A stretch of 64,000 nucleotides of DNA. It comes from JANQMX01 sp965247175 (GTDB lineage: Bacteria > Pseudomonadota > Alphaproteobacteria > Kiloniellales > DSM-21159). This document shows positions 16,348 through 26,208 of the stretch, piece by piece. The stretch covers positions 4,898,001 through 4,962,000 of the forward strand of contig OZ252006.1 in NCBI GenBank assembly GCA_965247175.1, in the 5' to 3' direction. Under the pieces are notes generated by a model that did not search any database, was not told the DNA's origin, and saw nothing but the letters and a program-made list of their open reading frames with translations. Each line of letters begins with the position of its first letter. The stretch's first letter is position 1. Position numbers and translations under genes: made by a program.

Positions 16348-16823
16348 GGACACCGGCGCACATCCGCCCCTTCGAAGAGGCAGACGTGGCAGCATTGCGC
16401 CGACTGATCTGCGAGACCATCGATATCAGCTATGCGCCGGTCTATCCGCCAAAGGCGCTGGACTTCTTCAAGGGCTTCCATGCCGAAGAGAAGGTCTTGG
16501 AGCGGGCAGAGCGCGGCAGCGTGCTGGTCGCCGAGGCGGGCGGCGACTTGATCGCCACCGGTAGCTTGCTCGACGGCGAGATCTTCGCCGTCTTCGTTCA
16601 CCCCGACCGTCAGGGCGCGGGCCTCGGCAAGGCGCTGATGGAACGGTTGGAAGCGGATGCGCGTACCGCCGGTGTCACCGAGTCCGTGCTCAGTGTTTCT
16701 TTGCCCTCCAAGCGGTTCTACGAAGGCCTCGGCTACGAGATCGTCGAAGAGCGCTCCCGCGACCTCGGCAACGGCCAGAGCCTCGACTTCTGGAAAGCCA
16801 AGAAGCGGCTTCTGCCGCTTTAG
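16344..16823 (+). CDS. GNAT family N-acetyltransferase
   Basis: A 159-residue GNAT-fold acetyltransferase that transfers acetyl from acetyl-CoA to an amine. The acetyl-CoA binding motif A is FVHPDRQGAGLGKALMERLE (about residues 81-100), and the C-terminal FYEGLGYEIVEE is the usual motif B. The start overlaps the C45 gene stop by 4 bases, so translational coupling is likely. The gene ends 15 bases before the stop of the convergent SDR gene. Substrate is unknown. Confidence 0.87.
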   Translation: MRTPAHIRPFEEADVAALRRLICETIDISYAPVYPPKALDFFKGFHAEEKVLERAERGSVLVAEAGGDLIATGSLLDGEIFAVFVHPDRQGAGLGKALMERLEADARTAGVTESVLSVSLPSKRFYEGLGYEIVEERSRDLGNGQSLDFWKAKKRLLPL

Positions 16824-16838
16824 ACTACCCCGTGAGCT

Positions 16839-17600
16839 CTATCGCTCCCGCGTATTCCCGAACACTATGGAGTCGACGGTGCAGGAGCGGGGGCGGGAGA
16901 GGGCGAAGAGAACGCCTTCGGTGACCTCTCGGGCGGTCATGGTCTCGCCGGCTGCGCGGGCGGGTGTGGCGTCCCAGTCCGGATCGCCCGGCGCCACGTC
17001 GTCGAAGTCGGGTGGGTAGAGCGCCATGACCCGGATGCCTTTGCCGCGCAATTCCTGACGCAAGAGGTCGGAGAAGCCGGCCTGGCCGTGCTTGGCGGCG
17101 TGGAAGGCGGCGGAGGCTTGGTCGCGGGGCTCGCGGGCCAGGCCGCAGGTGGAGACGATGGTGACCACGTCGCCGGCGCCGGAGCGCTCCAGGCCCGGCA
17201 GCAGGCCCTTGGTCATGAGCACCGAGCCGGTAACGGCCGAGTTGATGGCGGTGACGATCTCGGCCACGCCGGTCTCTTCGATGGTGCCGGGTAGCCAAAG
17301 GGCGCCGTTATTGATCAGGATGTCGATGCTGCCGTGGGCGGAGAGGATCTCCTCGCTGACGCCGATCACAGCCTGCGGGTCGGCGAGGTCGAGGCCGTAG
17401 AGCGCGGGGCGGCGGCCGCTCCGCTGCTCCAGGAGGTCGCCGGTTCCCGAGAGGCGCGCTTTGTTGCGGGCGGCCAGCACCAGTTCGGCCCCGAGGTCGT
17501 TCAAGACCAGCGCCAGGGTCCGGCCAAGGCCGCGGGCGGCGCCGGTGATCACCACGCGCTTTCCGCTCAGGGCATCGTCGGGAAAGAGGGAGTAGGGCAC
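16839..17600 (-). CDS. SDR family protein with Phe at the catalytic Tyr position
   Basis: A 253-residue classical SDR. The Rossmann motif TGAARGLG is near residues 20-27, and ILINNGALW and the catalytic serine VTIVSTCG are present. At the YxxxK position the sequence is F-H-A-A-K (SAAFHAAKHG): Lys is kept and the proton-donating Tyr is Phe, so ordinary alcohol/ketone chemistry is likely impaired. The start is GTG at 17600. It stands alone, convergent with the GNAT gene and 15 bp downstream of the SUF-linked sufA. Confidence 0.84.
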   Translation of the reverse strand: MPYSLFPDDALSGKRVVITGAARGLGRTLALVLNDLGAELVLAARNKARLSGTGDLLEQRSGRRPALYGLDLADPQAVIGVSEEILSAHGSIDILINNGALWLPGTIEETGVAEIVTAINSAVTGSVLMTKGLLPGLERSGAGDVVTIVSTCGLAREPRDQASAAFHAAKHGQAGFSDLLRQELRGKGIRVMALYPPDFDDVAPGDPDWDATPARAAGETMTAREVTEGVLFALSRPRSCTVDSIVFGNTRER

Positions 17601-17615
17601 GAGGTCTAGCCGAGG

Positions 17616-17954
17616 CTAGACCATGAAGCTCTCGCCGCAGCCACAGCGGCTCTTTTCGTTGGGGTTGTTGAAGACGAAGCCGGTCTGGAACTTGTCTTCC
17701 TGGTAGTCCATCTCGCTGCCCAGGATGAACATTACCGCCGTGGGGTCGATGAAGAGCTTGACGCCCTTGTCCTCGATCACGTCCTCGAACTTCTTCTGCT
17801 CCTTGGCGTACTCCACGAAGTAGCTCATGCCGGAGCAGCCTTGCGTCTTGACGCCGACCCTCAGGCCGAGCACGCCGTCGCCGCCTTTATCGACGAGCTG
17901 TCGTACGCGATCGGCGGCGCGTTCTGTCAGGGTCAGCATCGGGGGCATGGTCAT
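17616..17954 (-). CDS. sufA: Iron-sulfur cluster assembly A-type protein
   Basis: A 112-residue HesB/IscA family protein that carries [Fe-S] clusters to apo-targets. The three ligand cysteines are present: C40 (TQGCSGMSY), C104 and C106 (CGCGESF). It is the last gene of the suf operon, 84 bp after sufT, which supports sufA rather than iscA. A second A-type protein (erpA) is at 34457. Confidence 0.93.
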   Translation of the reverse strand: MTMPPMLTLTERAADRVRQLVDKGGDGVLGLRVGVKTQGCSGMSYFVEYAKEQKKFEDVIEDKGVKLFIDPTAVMFILGSEMDYQEDKFQTGFVFNNPNEKSRCGCGESFMV

Positions 17955-18038
17955 GGCGAGATCTCTTTGTAAAGCGTTCTCTTAATATAGTCGATTTGGG
18001 CGCGCCTGAGAAGACTCATCCTGCATAGCAGGGCTTCG

Positions 18039-18524
18039 TTAGAAAATTCCCAGCGCGAGCTTGGCATCTTCGCTCATCATGGTCTGGTTCCAGGCCGGCT
18101 CCCAGGTCAAGGTCACCACCACCTCGCCGACGCCGTCGACCTTGGCGACTTCTTGCGCCACCTGGCCCGGCATCTCGCCGGCCACGGGGCAGGCGGGTGC
18201 GGTCAGGGTCATGGTGATGGCGACGTTGCCCTCCTGGTCCATCAGGTGCTCGTAGATCAAGCCGAGGTCGTAGATGTTGACCGGAATTTCCGGGTCGTGG
18301 ACGCGGCGCAGGGCCTCGATCACCTCGGCCTCGGCAGCCAGCGGTACGGCCGGGTCTTTGGGCGCGCCGGCACGGGCTTGGGTGCCTTCCTCGGCCCCAC
18401 CGCTCATGGAGCCGGACCAGAGGTAGGGGTTGTAGTGCTGCCCCATGACGATGTCGTCGCTGGGTTCCTCGTGCCGAACGTCGTCCTGCAGGGTCTCGTT
18501 GCTCTTTTCCATCGTCACGCTCAT
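18039..18524 (-). CDS. sufT: SufT-type DUF59 Fe-S assembly factor
   Basis: A 161-residue protein whose C-terminal 95 residues form a DUF59/MIP18 domain (EALRRVHDPEIPVNIYDLGL, then TLTAPACPVAG). In SUF operons such proteins aid Fe-S cluster maturation under high demand. The N-terminal 60 residues are low-complexity and not conserved. It overlaps the sufS stop by 4 bases, so it is translated as part of the suf unit. The conserved Cys of APACP is present. Confidence 0.9.
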   Translation of the reverse strand: MSVTMEKSNETLQDDVRHEEPSDDIVMGQHYNPYLWSGSMSGGAEEGTQARAGAPKDPAVPLAAEAEVIEALRRVHDPEIPVNIYDLGLIYEHLMDQEGNVAITMTLTAPACPVAGEMPGQVAQEVAKVDGVGEVVVTLTWEPAWNQTMMSEDAKLALGIF

Positions 18525-19783
18525 CCGAAGAAGTCCTTAACCTTGAGGCAGGCGGCGGTCAGCGCGTCCACCTCGGCGCGGGTGTTATAGAGCCCAAAGG
18601 CGGCGCGCGCGGTGGCCGGCACGCCCAGGCGGTCCATCAGCGGCTGGGCGCAGTGATGGCCGGCGCGCACGGCGATGCCCGACTGATCGAGCACCGTGCC
18701 GATGTCGTGGGCGTGGCAGCCGGCCATGGTGAAGGAGAGGATGGAGACCTTCTCCCGCGCTTGGCCGTGGATGGTCAGGCCCTCGATCTCCGAAAGGCGC
18801 TCGGTGGCGTAGGCGAGCAGGCCGTCTTCGTGCGCCTGGATCGCTTCGACGCCGACGGCGGAGATGTAGTCGACCGCAGCGCCCAGGCCGATGACCTCGG
18901 CAATCGCCGGCGTGCCGGCCTCGAAGCGGTGCGGCGGCGCCTTGTAGGTGCTCTTCTCGAAGGTGACACGGGAGATCATCTCGCCACCGCCCTGATAGGG
19001 TGGCAACTCGGCCAAAATCTCTTGGCGCCCGTAGAGCACGCCGATGCCGGTGGGGCCATAGAGCTTGTGGCCGGAGAAAGCGTAGAAGTCGACGCCCAGC
19101 GCTTGCATGTCGATGCCGGAATGCGGAGCGGCCTGGGCACCGTCGAGCAGCACCTTGGCGCCGACGCTGTGGGCCAGGCGGATGACCTCTTCCACCGGCA
19201 CGATGGTGCCCAGCGCGTTGGAGATGTGGGTGACGGCGACCATCTTGGTGCGCTCGCTGAGCAGGCCCTTGTAGGCCTCGAGATCGAAGTTGCCGGCGTC
19301 GTCGATGGGCACGACCTTAATGACGATACCGAGGCGCTCGCGCAGCAGCTGCCAGGGAATGATGTTGGAGTGGTGCTCCATCACCGAGAGGATGACCTCG
19401 TCGCCTTCCTTCATGAAGGCGGGGCCGAAGGTGCCGGCGACCAGATTGATGGCTTCGGTGGTGCCGCGGGTGAAGACCACCTCGTCGGTGCTGGCGGCGT
19501 TGATGAAGCCCGCAACCTTCTCGCGGCCCTTCTCGAAGGCCTCGGTCGACTCCTGGCTCAGGGTGTGCACGCCGCGGTGGACGTTGGAGTAGTAGCCCTC
19601 GTAGCAAGCGGTCATGGCCTCGATCACCTGGCGCGGCTTCTGGGCGCTGGCGCCGTTGTCGAGATAGACCAGCGGCTTGCCGTTCACCGTGCGGCTCAGG
19701 ATCGGAAAATCCTCGCGCAGCCGTTCGACATCGAAGGCTGCCATGGAGTTGTCGCCCGCAGGCGCGATCGCCGTTTTCAACAT
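18521..19783 (-). CDS. sufS: Cysteine desulfurase, SufS type
   Basis: A 420-residue PLP enzyme that removes sulfur from cysteine for Fe-S cluster building. The PLP lysine is in FSGHKLYGPTGIGVLYG and the catalytic cysteine in RAGHHCAQPLMDRLGV, the SufS-type short active loop. The start at 19783 has GAGGAAGGG upstream; an in-frame Met 13 codons later (MAAFDVERLRED) is an alternative. It is separated from sufD by the cupin gene, which is unusual. No SufE or SufU homologue is seen in the window. Confidence 0.96.
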   Translation of the reverse strand: MLKTAIAPAGDNSMAAFDVERLREDFPILSRTVNGKPLVYLDNGASAQKPRQVIEAMTACYEGYYSNVHRGVHTLSQESTEAFEKGREKVAGFINAASTDEVVFTRGTTEAINLVAGTFGPAFMKEGDEVILSVMEHHSNIIPWQLLRERLGIVIKVVPIDDAGNFDLEAYKGLLSERTKMVAVTHISNALGTIVPVEEVIRLAHSVGAKVLLDGAQAAPHSGIDMQALGVDFYAFSGHKLYGPTGIGVLYGRQEILAELPPYQGGGEMISRVTFEKSTYKAPPHRFEAGTPAIAEVIGLGAAVDYISAVGVEAIQAHEDGLLAYATERLSEIEGLTIHGQAREKVSILSFTMAGCHAHDIGTVLDQSGIAVRAGHHCAQPLMDRLGVPATARAAFGLYNTRAEVDALTAACLKVKDFFG

Positions 19784-19851
19784 CGGCTTCTGAAACCCTT
19801 CCTCTCGCTGGTCTCTGTCGTCTTTCCCGGCATCCTTGGCGCGCCGGTTGG

Positions 19852-20136
19852 CTACTTGAACTCGATCTCTACGAAGGCGAACTCGAAATCGTTGGCGTTG
19901 ATCACGTTATGCTCCACCCCGGCGGGGCGGAAGTAGGACTGGCCCGCCTCGAGTGGTGAGACGGTCTCACTGCCGTCCGGCTGCTCGATGCGCAGGCTAC
20001 CGGACAGCATGGGCACCACCACGTAGTCGTACTCGTGGCGGTGCCAGCCGGTCTCCGCTCCGGGCGCGAAGCGCCACTCGGTCACGCGGGTGCGCGCGTT
20101 CTCCACTTGCAAGCTGGGTTGGGCTTGCAGGGTCAC
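19852..20136 (-). CDS. Small cupin inside the suf operon
   Basis: A 94-residue single cupin domain with H32 and H34 (GWHRHEYDYVV) and H76 (GVEHNV). The usual glutamate of HxHxxxE is Tyr, with an Asp one residue before it, so the metal site is non-standard. The start overlaps the sufD stop by 4 bases (ATGA), so it is translationally coupled to the suf operon. Cupins are not part of the standard SUF machinery. A role in iron or redox sensing or an unrelated hitchhiker are both possible. Confidence 0.8.
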   Translation of the reverse strand: MTLQAQPSLQVENARTRVTEWRFAPGAETGWHRHEYDYVVVPMLSGSLRIEQPDGSETVSPLEAGQSYFRPAGVEHNVINANDFEFAFVEIEFK

Positions 20137-21431
20137 GCAGCCGTCTCCTCGTGACTTGCTTCTGCCAGCCAGCGGCCGGCGCGGTCGCGAAGCTCCTCGC
20201 GTAGCGCTTCGACCGGGCAGAGCTCGATCACGTCGGCGAGGAATGCCTCGACCAGCAAGGCGCGGGCGCGCTCTTCCGGAATGCCGCGGGCACGCAGGTA
20301 GAACAGCGCGTCGGCATCAAGCTCGCCGGCGGTGGCGCCGTGGGCGCACTGCACGTCGTCGGCGAAGATCTCCAATTCCGGCTTGCTGTCGATCTCCGCC
20401 TTGTCGGAGAGCAGCAGCGTCTTGTTCATCATGCGCCCGTCTGTCTTCTGAGCGCCCGGCTCGACCACGATCTTGCCCTGGAAGACGCCGCGCGCCTTGC
20501 CGGCCAAGGCTCCCTTCACCGTCTCGCGGCTGGTGGTGTGCTCGGCCCGGTGATGGATGGTGCTCGTCAGGTCGCCGTGCTGTGTGCCGGCCAAGAGATA
20601 GGTGCCGTCCAGCGCGCAGGAGGCGCCGGTGCCCTCGAGGCTGACCTCGATCTCATTGCGCGACAGGCCGGCACCGAGGGTGACGCCGAAGCTGTCGTAG
20701 GTCGCATCGCGTCCGACCGTCACCCCGCGGCTGGCAATGTGCTGCACCTGGGCTTGCTCGGTCTGCAGGACGACATGGTCGAGCTTGGCTCCGGCGGCGA
20801 GATCGACCGAGGAGACCAGGTTGGAGAGGCCGAGCGCCTCGCCGTAGCCGAGGTGATGCTCGATCACCGTGGCCTGGCTGTTCTCGCCGAGACGGATCGC
20901 CAAACGCGGGTGGGTCGAGCGACCGTCCGCGTCGTCGATGGAGACGAAGGTGAGGATGATCGGTTGGTCGAGCACCACGCCGCGCTCCAAGGCGATCAGC
21001 GCGCCATCCTGGAACAAGGCCTGATTGAGCAGGGCAAATGCGCCGCTCTCGTCCTCCGAGATCAGCGTTTCGTCGTCCAGGGCTTCGGTCAGCGGTGCGA
21101 TGAACGCGCCCTGTGGCGGTTCGCCGAGATCGCTCAGTTCAGCACGAAACAGACCGTTGACGAAGACCAGGCGATGCGCGGGTGTGTCGGCCAGCAGCGC
21201 GGGTGCCCGGTCCAGGCTCGGGGCTTCCGTCGCGGCAGCTGGGGTCAGGCCGGCCAAGCTGCGCAGGGCGGTGTACTTCCAGCTTTCCTGCCGCGTGGTC
21301 GGAAAGCCAAGCTCGCGGAAGCGTGCCAGGGCCTGAAGCCGCCGCTCGGCCAGCGGGCTCTCGGGCAGGGTTGCCTGCAGCGTCTCGAACTGCGCCGCGT
21401 AGGGCTCGGTAGAAACCAGGCTCTTCGCCAT
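20133..21431 (-). CDS. sufD: Fe-S cluster scaffold subunit SufD
   Basis: A 432-residue SufB/SufD family protein, part of the SufBC2D scaffold complex in the cytosol. The beta-helix core includes HHRAEHTTSRETVKGALAGK and the C-terminal DDVQCAHGATAGELDADALFYLRARGI, with the conserved His/Cys region at the SufB-SufD interface. The N-terminal part (RRLQALARFRELGFPTTRQE) is typical of SufD rather than SufB. It starts one base from the sufC stop. Confidence 0.95.
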   Translation of the reverse strand: MAKSLVSTEPYAAQFETLQATLPESPLAERRLQALARFRELGFPTTRQESWKYTALRSLAGLTPAAATEAPSLDRAPALLADTPAHRLVFVNGLFRAELSDLGEPPQGAFIAPLTEALDDETLISEDESGAFALLNQALFQDGALIALERGVVLDQPIILTFVSIDDADGRSTHPRLAIRLGENSQATVIEHHLGYGEALGLSNLVSSVDLAAGAKLDHVVLQTEQAQVQHIASRGVTVGRDATYDSFGVTLGAGLSRNEIEVSLEGTGASCALDGTYLLAGTQHGDLTSTIHHRAEHTTSRETVKGALAGKARGVFQGKIVVEPGAQKTDGRMMNKTLLLSDKAEIDSKPELEIFADDVQCAHGATAGELDADALFYLRARGIPEERARALLVEAFLADVIELCPVEALREELRDRAGRWLAEASHEETAA

Positions 21432-22183
21432 TACGCGGCATCCTTTGCGGCGAACTCGCCGTAGCCTTCGGCTTCCAGCTTGTGGGCCAACTCCGGCCCG
21501 CCGGAGGCAACGATCCGACCGCCGGCCAGCACGTGAACGTGGTCAGGCACGATGTAGTCGAGCAGGCGCTGATAGTGGGTGATGATCAGCATGGCACGGT
21601 CCGGGCTGCGCATGGCGTTGACGCCGTCGGCCACCGTGCGCAGGGCATCGATGTCGAGGCCGGAGTCCGTCTCGTCGAGGATGGCCAGCTTCGGTGCCAG
21701 CACCGAAAGCTGCAGCATCTCGTTGCGCTTCTTCTCGCCGCCGGAGAAGCCCGTATTGACCGAGCGCTTGAGGAACTCCTTGTCGATGCCGAGCTTGGCG
21801 CAGGTCTCACGCAGCCCTTTCATGAACGCCAGCGCGTCGATTTCCGGCTCGCCCTTATACTTGCGCACGGCGTTGACCGCTTCCTTGAGGAAGGTTGAAT
21901 TCGGCACGCCGGGAATCTCGACCGGATACTGGAAGGCCAGGAAGATGCCTTCGCCGGCGCGCTCCTCGGGCTCCAGCTCCATGAGGTCCTTGCCTTCGAA
22001 GAGCACCTCGCCCTCGGTCACCTCATAGCCGTCGCGACCGGAGAGGATGTAGGACAGAGTGGACTTGCCGGCGCCGTTCGGCCCCATGATGGCGTGCACC
22101 TCGCCCGGCTTGAGCGTGAGGTCGAGCCCCTTAAGAATGGGCTTGTCGTCGACCGTGGCGTGCAGACTTTTGATTTCGAGCAT
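21431..22183 (-). CDS. sufC: Fe-S cluster assembly ATPase SufC
   Basis: A 250-residue ABC-type ATPase that drives conformational change in the SufBCD scaffold. Walker A is GPNGAGKST near residues 35-43, the signature region reads FSGGEKKRNEM, and Walker B leads into LAILDETDSGLDIDALR, the SufC-specific form of this stretch. It is soluble, with no membrane partner. It lies 30 bp after sufB and abuts sufD. Confidence 0.97.
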   Translation of the reverse strand: MLEIKSLHATVDDKPILKGLDLTLKPGEVHAIMGPNGAGKSTLSYILSGRDGYEVTEGEVLFEGKDLMELEPEERAGEGIFLAFQYPVEIPGVPNSTFLKEAVNAVRKYKGEPEIDALAFMKGLRETCAKLGIDKEFLKRSVNTGFSGGEKKRNEMLQLSVLAPKLAILDETDSGLDIDALRTVADGVNAMRSPDRAMLIITHYQRLLDYIVPDHVHVLAGGRIVASGGPELAHKLEAEGYGEFAAKDAA

Positions 22184-22213
22184 TCTTGTCTTTCCGTTCT
22201 GGGTGGGCTGCCT

Positions 22214-23665
<1,452 letters not shown>

Positions 23666-23679
23666 GGCAAACCCCTCAG

Positions 23680-24171
23680 TTAACGACGGTTCATTGCGAC
23701 CGATGCGGCCGCGATAGTCGGCGGTTCCACCGCCTGCCCAAGACCCTGCCCGGCAGGCAGCGGGAGCTCGAACATGGACATTTCGCTCAGGCTTACGCCG
23801 TGCAGCGCCTCGCGGATCGCATCATTGACCCGCTGCCAATTGCCGCGCATGGGGCAGAGCTTCTCGGACTCGCAATGGTCGACCGAACCCTCCACGCAGG
23901 CGGCAATCGAAATCGGTCCTTCGATCGCCTGAATGATGTCGGCGACGGTGATGCTGTGTGCCGGACGGGCCAGGCTGTAGCCGCCGCCGGCGCCGCGATG
24001 GGAGACCACAAGGTCCGAGCGCGCCAGGGCGTTCATCAGCTTGGCTACTGTCGGCAAAGGGATACCAGTCGCCTCGGCGAGATGCGCGGCGCTGTTGGTC
24101 CGCGCTTCCGAGAACGACATCTGGGCCATGACGACGACGGCGTAGTCCGTCAGGCGGTTGAGCCGAAACAT
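23680..24171 (-). CDS. Rrf2 family Fe-S-sensing regulator of the suf operon (IscR-like)
   Basis: A 163-residue Rrf2 regulator. The winged helix-turn-helix spans residues 1-70 (LTDYAVVVMAQ; GIPLPTVAKLMNALARSDLV; RGAGGGYSLARP). Three cysteines, C92, C100 and C106, follow, spaced nearly as in IscR, where they bind a [2Fe-2S] cluster. It heads the suf operon, so autoregulation according to cluster supply is likely. Two similar 12-bp elements lie upstream at 24182 and 24240. Confidence 0.9.
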   Translation of the reverse strand: MFRLNRLTDYAVVVMAQMSFSEARTNSAAHLAEATGIPLPTVAKLMNALARSDLVVSHRGAGGGYSLARPAHSITVADIIQAIEGPISIAACVEGSVDHCESEKLCPMRGNWQRVNDAIREALHGVSLSEMSMFELPLPAGQGLGQAVEPPTIAAASVAMNRR

Positions 24172-24181
24172 GAAAGCCTCG

Positions 24182-24251
24182 ATATCTGACTAAGCCAGTA
24201 GGATTTCATGTATCGGCTTAACCGGGAAAATCAAGCACTATGTCCGACTAA
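24182..24251 (-). promoter_or_regulatory. Pair of repeated elements upstream of the suf operon
   Basis: ATATCTGACTAA (24182-24193) and ATGTCCGACTAA (24240-24251) match at 10 of 12 bases in the same orientation, 58 bp apart; on the coding strand they read TTAGTC(A/G)GA(T/C)AT. The distal copy also has the inverted core CCGA-TTTAG-TCGG. They flank the expected suf promoter and are candidate binding sites for the Rrf2 protein. Confidence 0.5.
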
Positions 24252-24301
24252 ATCGGTCTTATTTGACGCCCAAGCCAAGCATTCAGGTCGCCGAGACCGG
24301 G

Positions 24302-24970
24302 TTACTCCTCGGAATCAGTGCCGAAAATGCGGTCGCCGGCGTCGCCGAGGCCGGGCACGATGAAGGCGTTTTCGTCCAAATGGCTGTCCAAAGCAGCAGC
24401 AAAGACCTTAACGCCAGGATGGGCCTCGGCGAAGGCGGTCAGACCTTCCGGTGCGACCACGAGGGCGAGAATACGAATGTCGTCGGCGGCGACGCCGTGG
24501 CGTTTGAGCACGTCGACGGCGTGCACCGCCGAGCCTCCGGTCGCCATCATGGGATCGACCAGCAGGACACGGCCCGGCTCATCCGGCAGGCGCACGAAGT
24601 ACTCTTTCGGCTTCTTGGTATCGGGGTCGCGAAAGACACCGATGTGTCCCTCCTTGGCGAAGGGCAGGAGCTCGCGCAGGCTTTCCGACATGCCAAGCCC
24701 GGCGCGCAGGATCGAGACGATGGTGACTTCTTCCGAGACTTTGTGCGCCTGGACGCTCGCGCGTGGAGTCTCAACGGTGCGCTCACCCACGCCAAGGTCC
24801 TTGGTGATCTCATAGCCCATCAGCAAGGTGATCTCGCGCAGCAGCTGGCGGAACTGGCCCGGTGCGGTCTCGCGGTCGCGCAGCAGGCTTAGCTTGTGCT
24901 GGATGAGGGGATGGTCGAGCAGCCGGAGGTTTCCAGCCAGATCTGCTTGCAAGGCCTCCGTTTGCGACAT
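24302..24970 (-). CDS. upp: Uracil phosphoribosyltransferase
   Basis: A 222-residue enzyme of pyrimidine salvage, making UMP from uracil and PRPP. The PRPP loop is VDPMMATGGSAVHAVDVLK and the uracil-binding region near the C-terminus reads FIVPGLGDAGDRIFGT. The ATG at 24970 begins MSQTEALQADLAGNL, in line with family members; the open frame continues upstream without homology. It follows the MFS gene by 64 bp on the same strand. Confidence 0.96.
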   Translation of the reverse strand: MSQTEALQADLAGNLRLLDHPLIQHKLSLLRDRETAPGQFRQLLREITLLMGYEITKDLGVGERTVETPRASVQAHKVSEEVTIVSILRAGLGMSESLRELLPFAKEGHIGVFRDPDTKKPKEYFVRLPDEPGRVLLVDPMMATGGSAVHAVDVLKRHGVAADDIRILALVVAPEGLTAFAEAHPGVKVFAAALDSHLDENAFIVPGLGDAGDRIFGTDSEE

Positions 24971-25034
24971 GCTCTGCTCTCTGATGGTCTCGGCTGCCAG
25001 GACAATAGCGCTTAGGCCCTGCGGCGAGAAGGCT

Positions 25035-26180
25035 CTAAGGCGCACTGCGTCGCGCCAGCCCCAGAACGAGCATGGCGAGCAGGCAGAGCCCGGCCATGGC
25101 GAAGTAGGTCTCGCCTCCGAAGCGGCTGTAAAGCGCGCCGCTCGCCAGTATGGCGCCGCCGATGGCAACGCCGTAACCGACCGAGGTGTTGAGCGCCTGG
25201 GTGGTGCTGGCCAGCCGCGGCGGTGCGTAGACGGAGATGGCGTGCATCAACGCAAGGTGGGTCGCCGCGAAGGTGAAGGCGTGGAGCGTTTGGGCGAAGA
25301 GCACCGGTAGAAGCGCCGTCGTGGTGCCGAGGATCACCCAGCGCAGCGTGCCTGCGAGCCCGGCGGTGATCAGCAAGCCACTGGGCCCAAGGCGGCGCAG
25401 CAGGACGCTACCGCGGGCAAAGAGCAGTATCTCGGCGATGACACCGAGGCTCCAGAGCCAGCCGATGGTCTCGCTCGACAGACCGGCCGCCTGCCAGTGC
25501 AGACTGCCAAGGGCATAGTACATGCCGTGGCTGCCCTGGATGAGGGCGCCGACGACCAGGCAGACGACCAACGGTCGCTTTGCGAAGATCTCGGTGAAGC
25601 GGACCTTGTCGTCCTTGTCGCGGCTGAGTTGGGCCGTCGTACGTCTTCGGTCTCGGGGCAATGCGGCGATGGCTGCCACGGTGAGGAGCAGGGCCAAGAG
25701 TATCAGCCAGAGCACGATAGAGATCGGCTGCCACTCCAACAGATAGCCTGCGCCCAGAGTGGCAAGGATGAAGGTGAGGGAGCCCCAAAGGCGGATGCGG
25801 CCGTAGTCGAGGCGCTCCGCCCTGACCTGCGCCATGGCGCGGCTGTCGATAATGGGCATCAGCGGTTGGAACACGATGGCGGTGAAGACCTGGATCAGAA
25901 GGAAGATCCAGAACCCATCCGCGAAGGCGAAGAGCAGATAGCCGGCGGTGGTCGAGAGCGCGAGGATGAGCGGCAGGTTGCTGAGCCAGCCGCCACGGTC
26001 GTAAGCGCGGCAGAGGGCCGGCGTGGTGGCGATGCGCACCCAGGAGGCGACGGCGAGAAGTAAGGAAATCTGCTCGGGCCCCAGGCCCCTGTCAGCGAGC
26101 CACAGCGGCCAGAAGGGCATGAAGACGCCGATCATCAGGAAGAGAGCGCCGTAGGCGCAGGAAAAGCGCAGCGCCGTCAC
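25035..26180 (-). CDS. MFS transporter, phenylpropionate-permease-like (PPP) family
   Basis: A 381-residue protein with about 12 membrane helices. The N-terminus (GALFLMIGVFMPFWPLWLADRGLGPEQI) matches the HcaT/PPP group of the major facilitator superfamily. It starts 28 bp after thiE on the same strand, so it may be read from the TPP-riboswitch-controlled thi transcript. A thiamine precursor such as the pyrimidine moiety is a possible cargo (inference), since no pyrimidine-synthesis gene (thiC) is in the window. Confidence 0.82.
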   Translation of the reverse strand: MTALRFSCAYGALFLMIGVFMPFWPLWLADRGLGPEQISLLLAVASWVRIATTPALCRAYDRGGWLSNLPLILALSTTAGYLLFAFADGFWIFLLIQVFTAIVFQPLMPIIDSRAMAQVRAERLDYGRIRLWGSLTFILATLGAGYLLEWQPISIVLWLILLALLLTVAAIAALPRDRRRTTAQLSRDKDDKVRFTEIFAKRPLVVCLVVGALIQGSHGMYYALGSLHWQAAGLSSETIGWLWSLGVIAEILLFARGSVLLRRLGPSGLLITAGLAGTLRWVILGTTTALLPVLFAQTLHAFTFAATHLALMHAISVYAPPRLASTTQALNTSVGYGVAIGGAILASGALYSRFGGETYFAMAGLCLLAMLVLGLARRSAP

Positions 26181-26208
26181 CCCGTCACCTTGGCTTCTCC
26201 GTCGATTG

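Noticed and set aside
18653..19936. 427-codon plus-strand frame opposite sufS
   Set aside because: Lies antisense to the certain sufS gene and has repetitive Asp/Gly/His composition typical of shadow frames.
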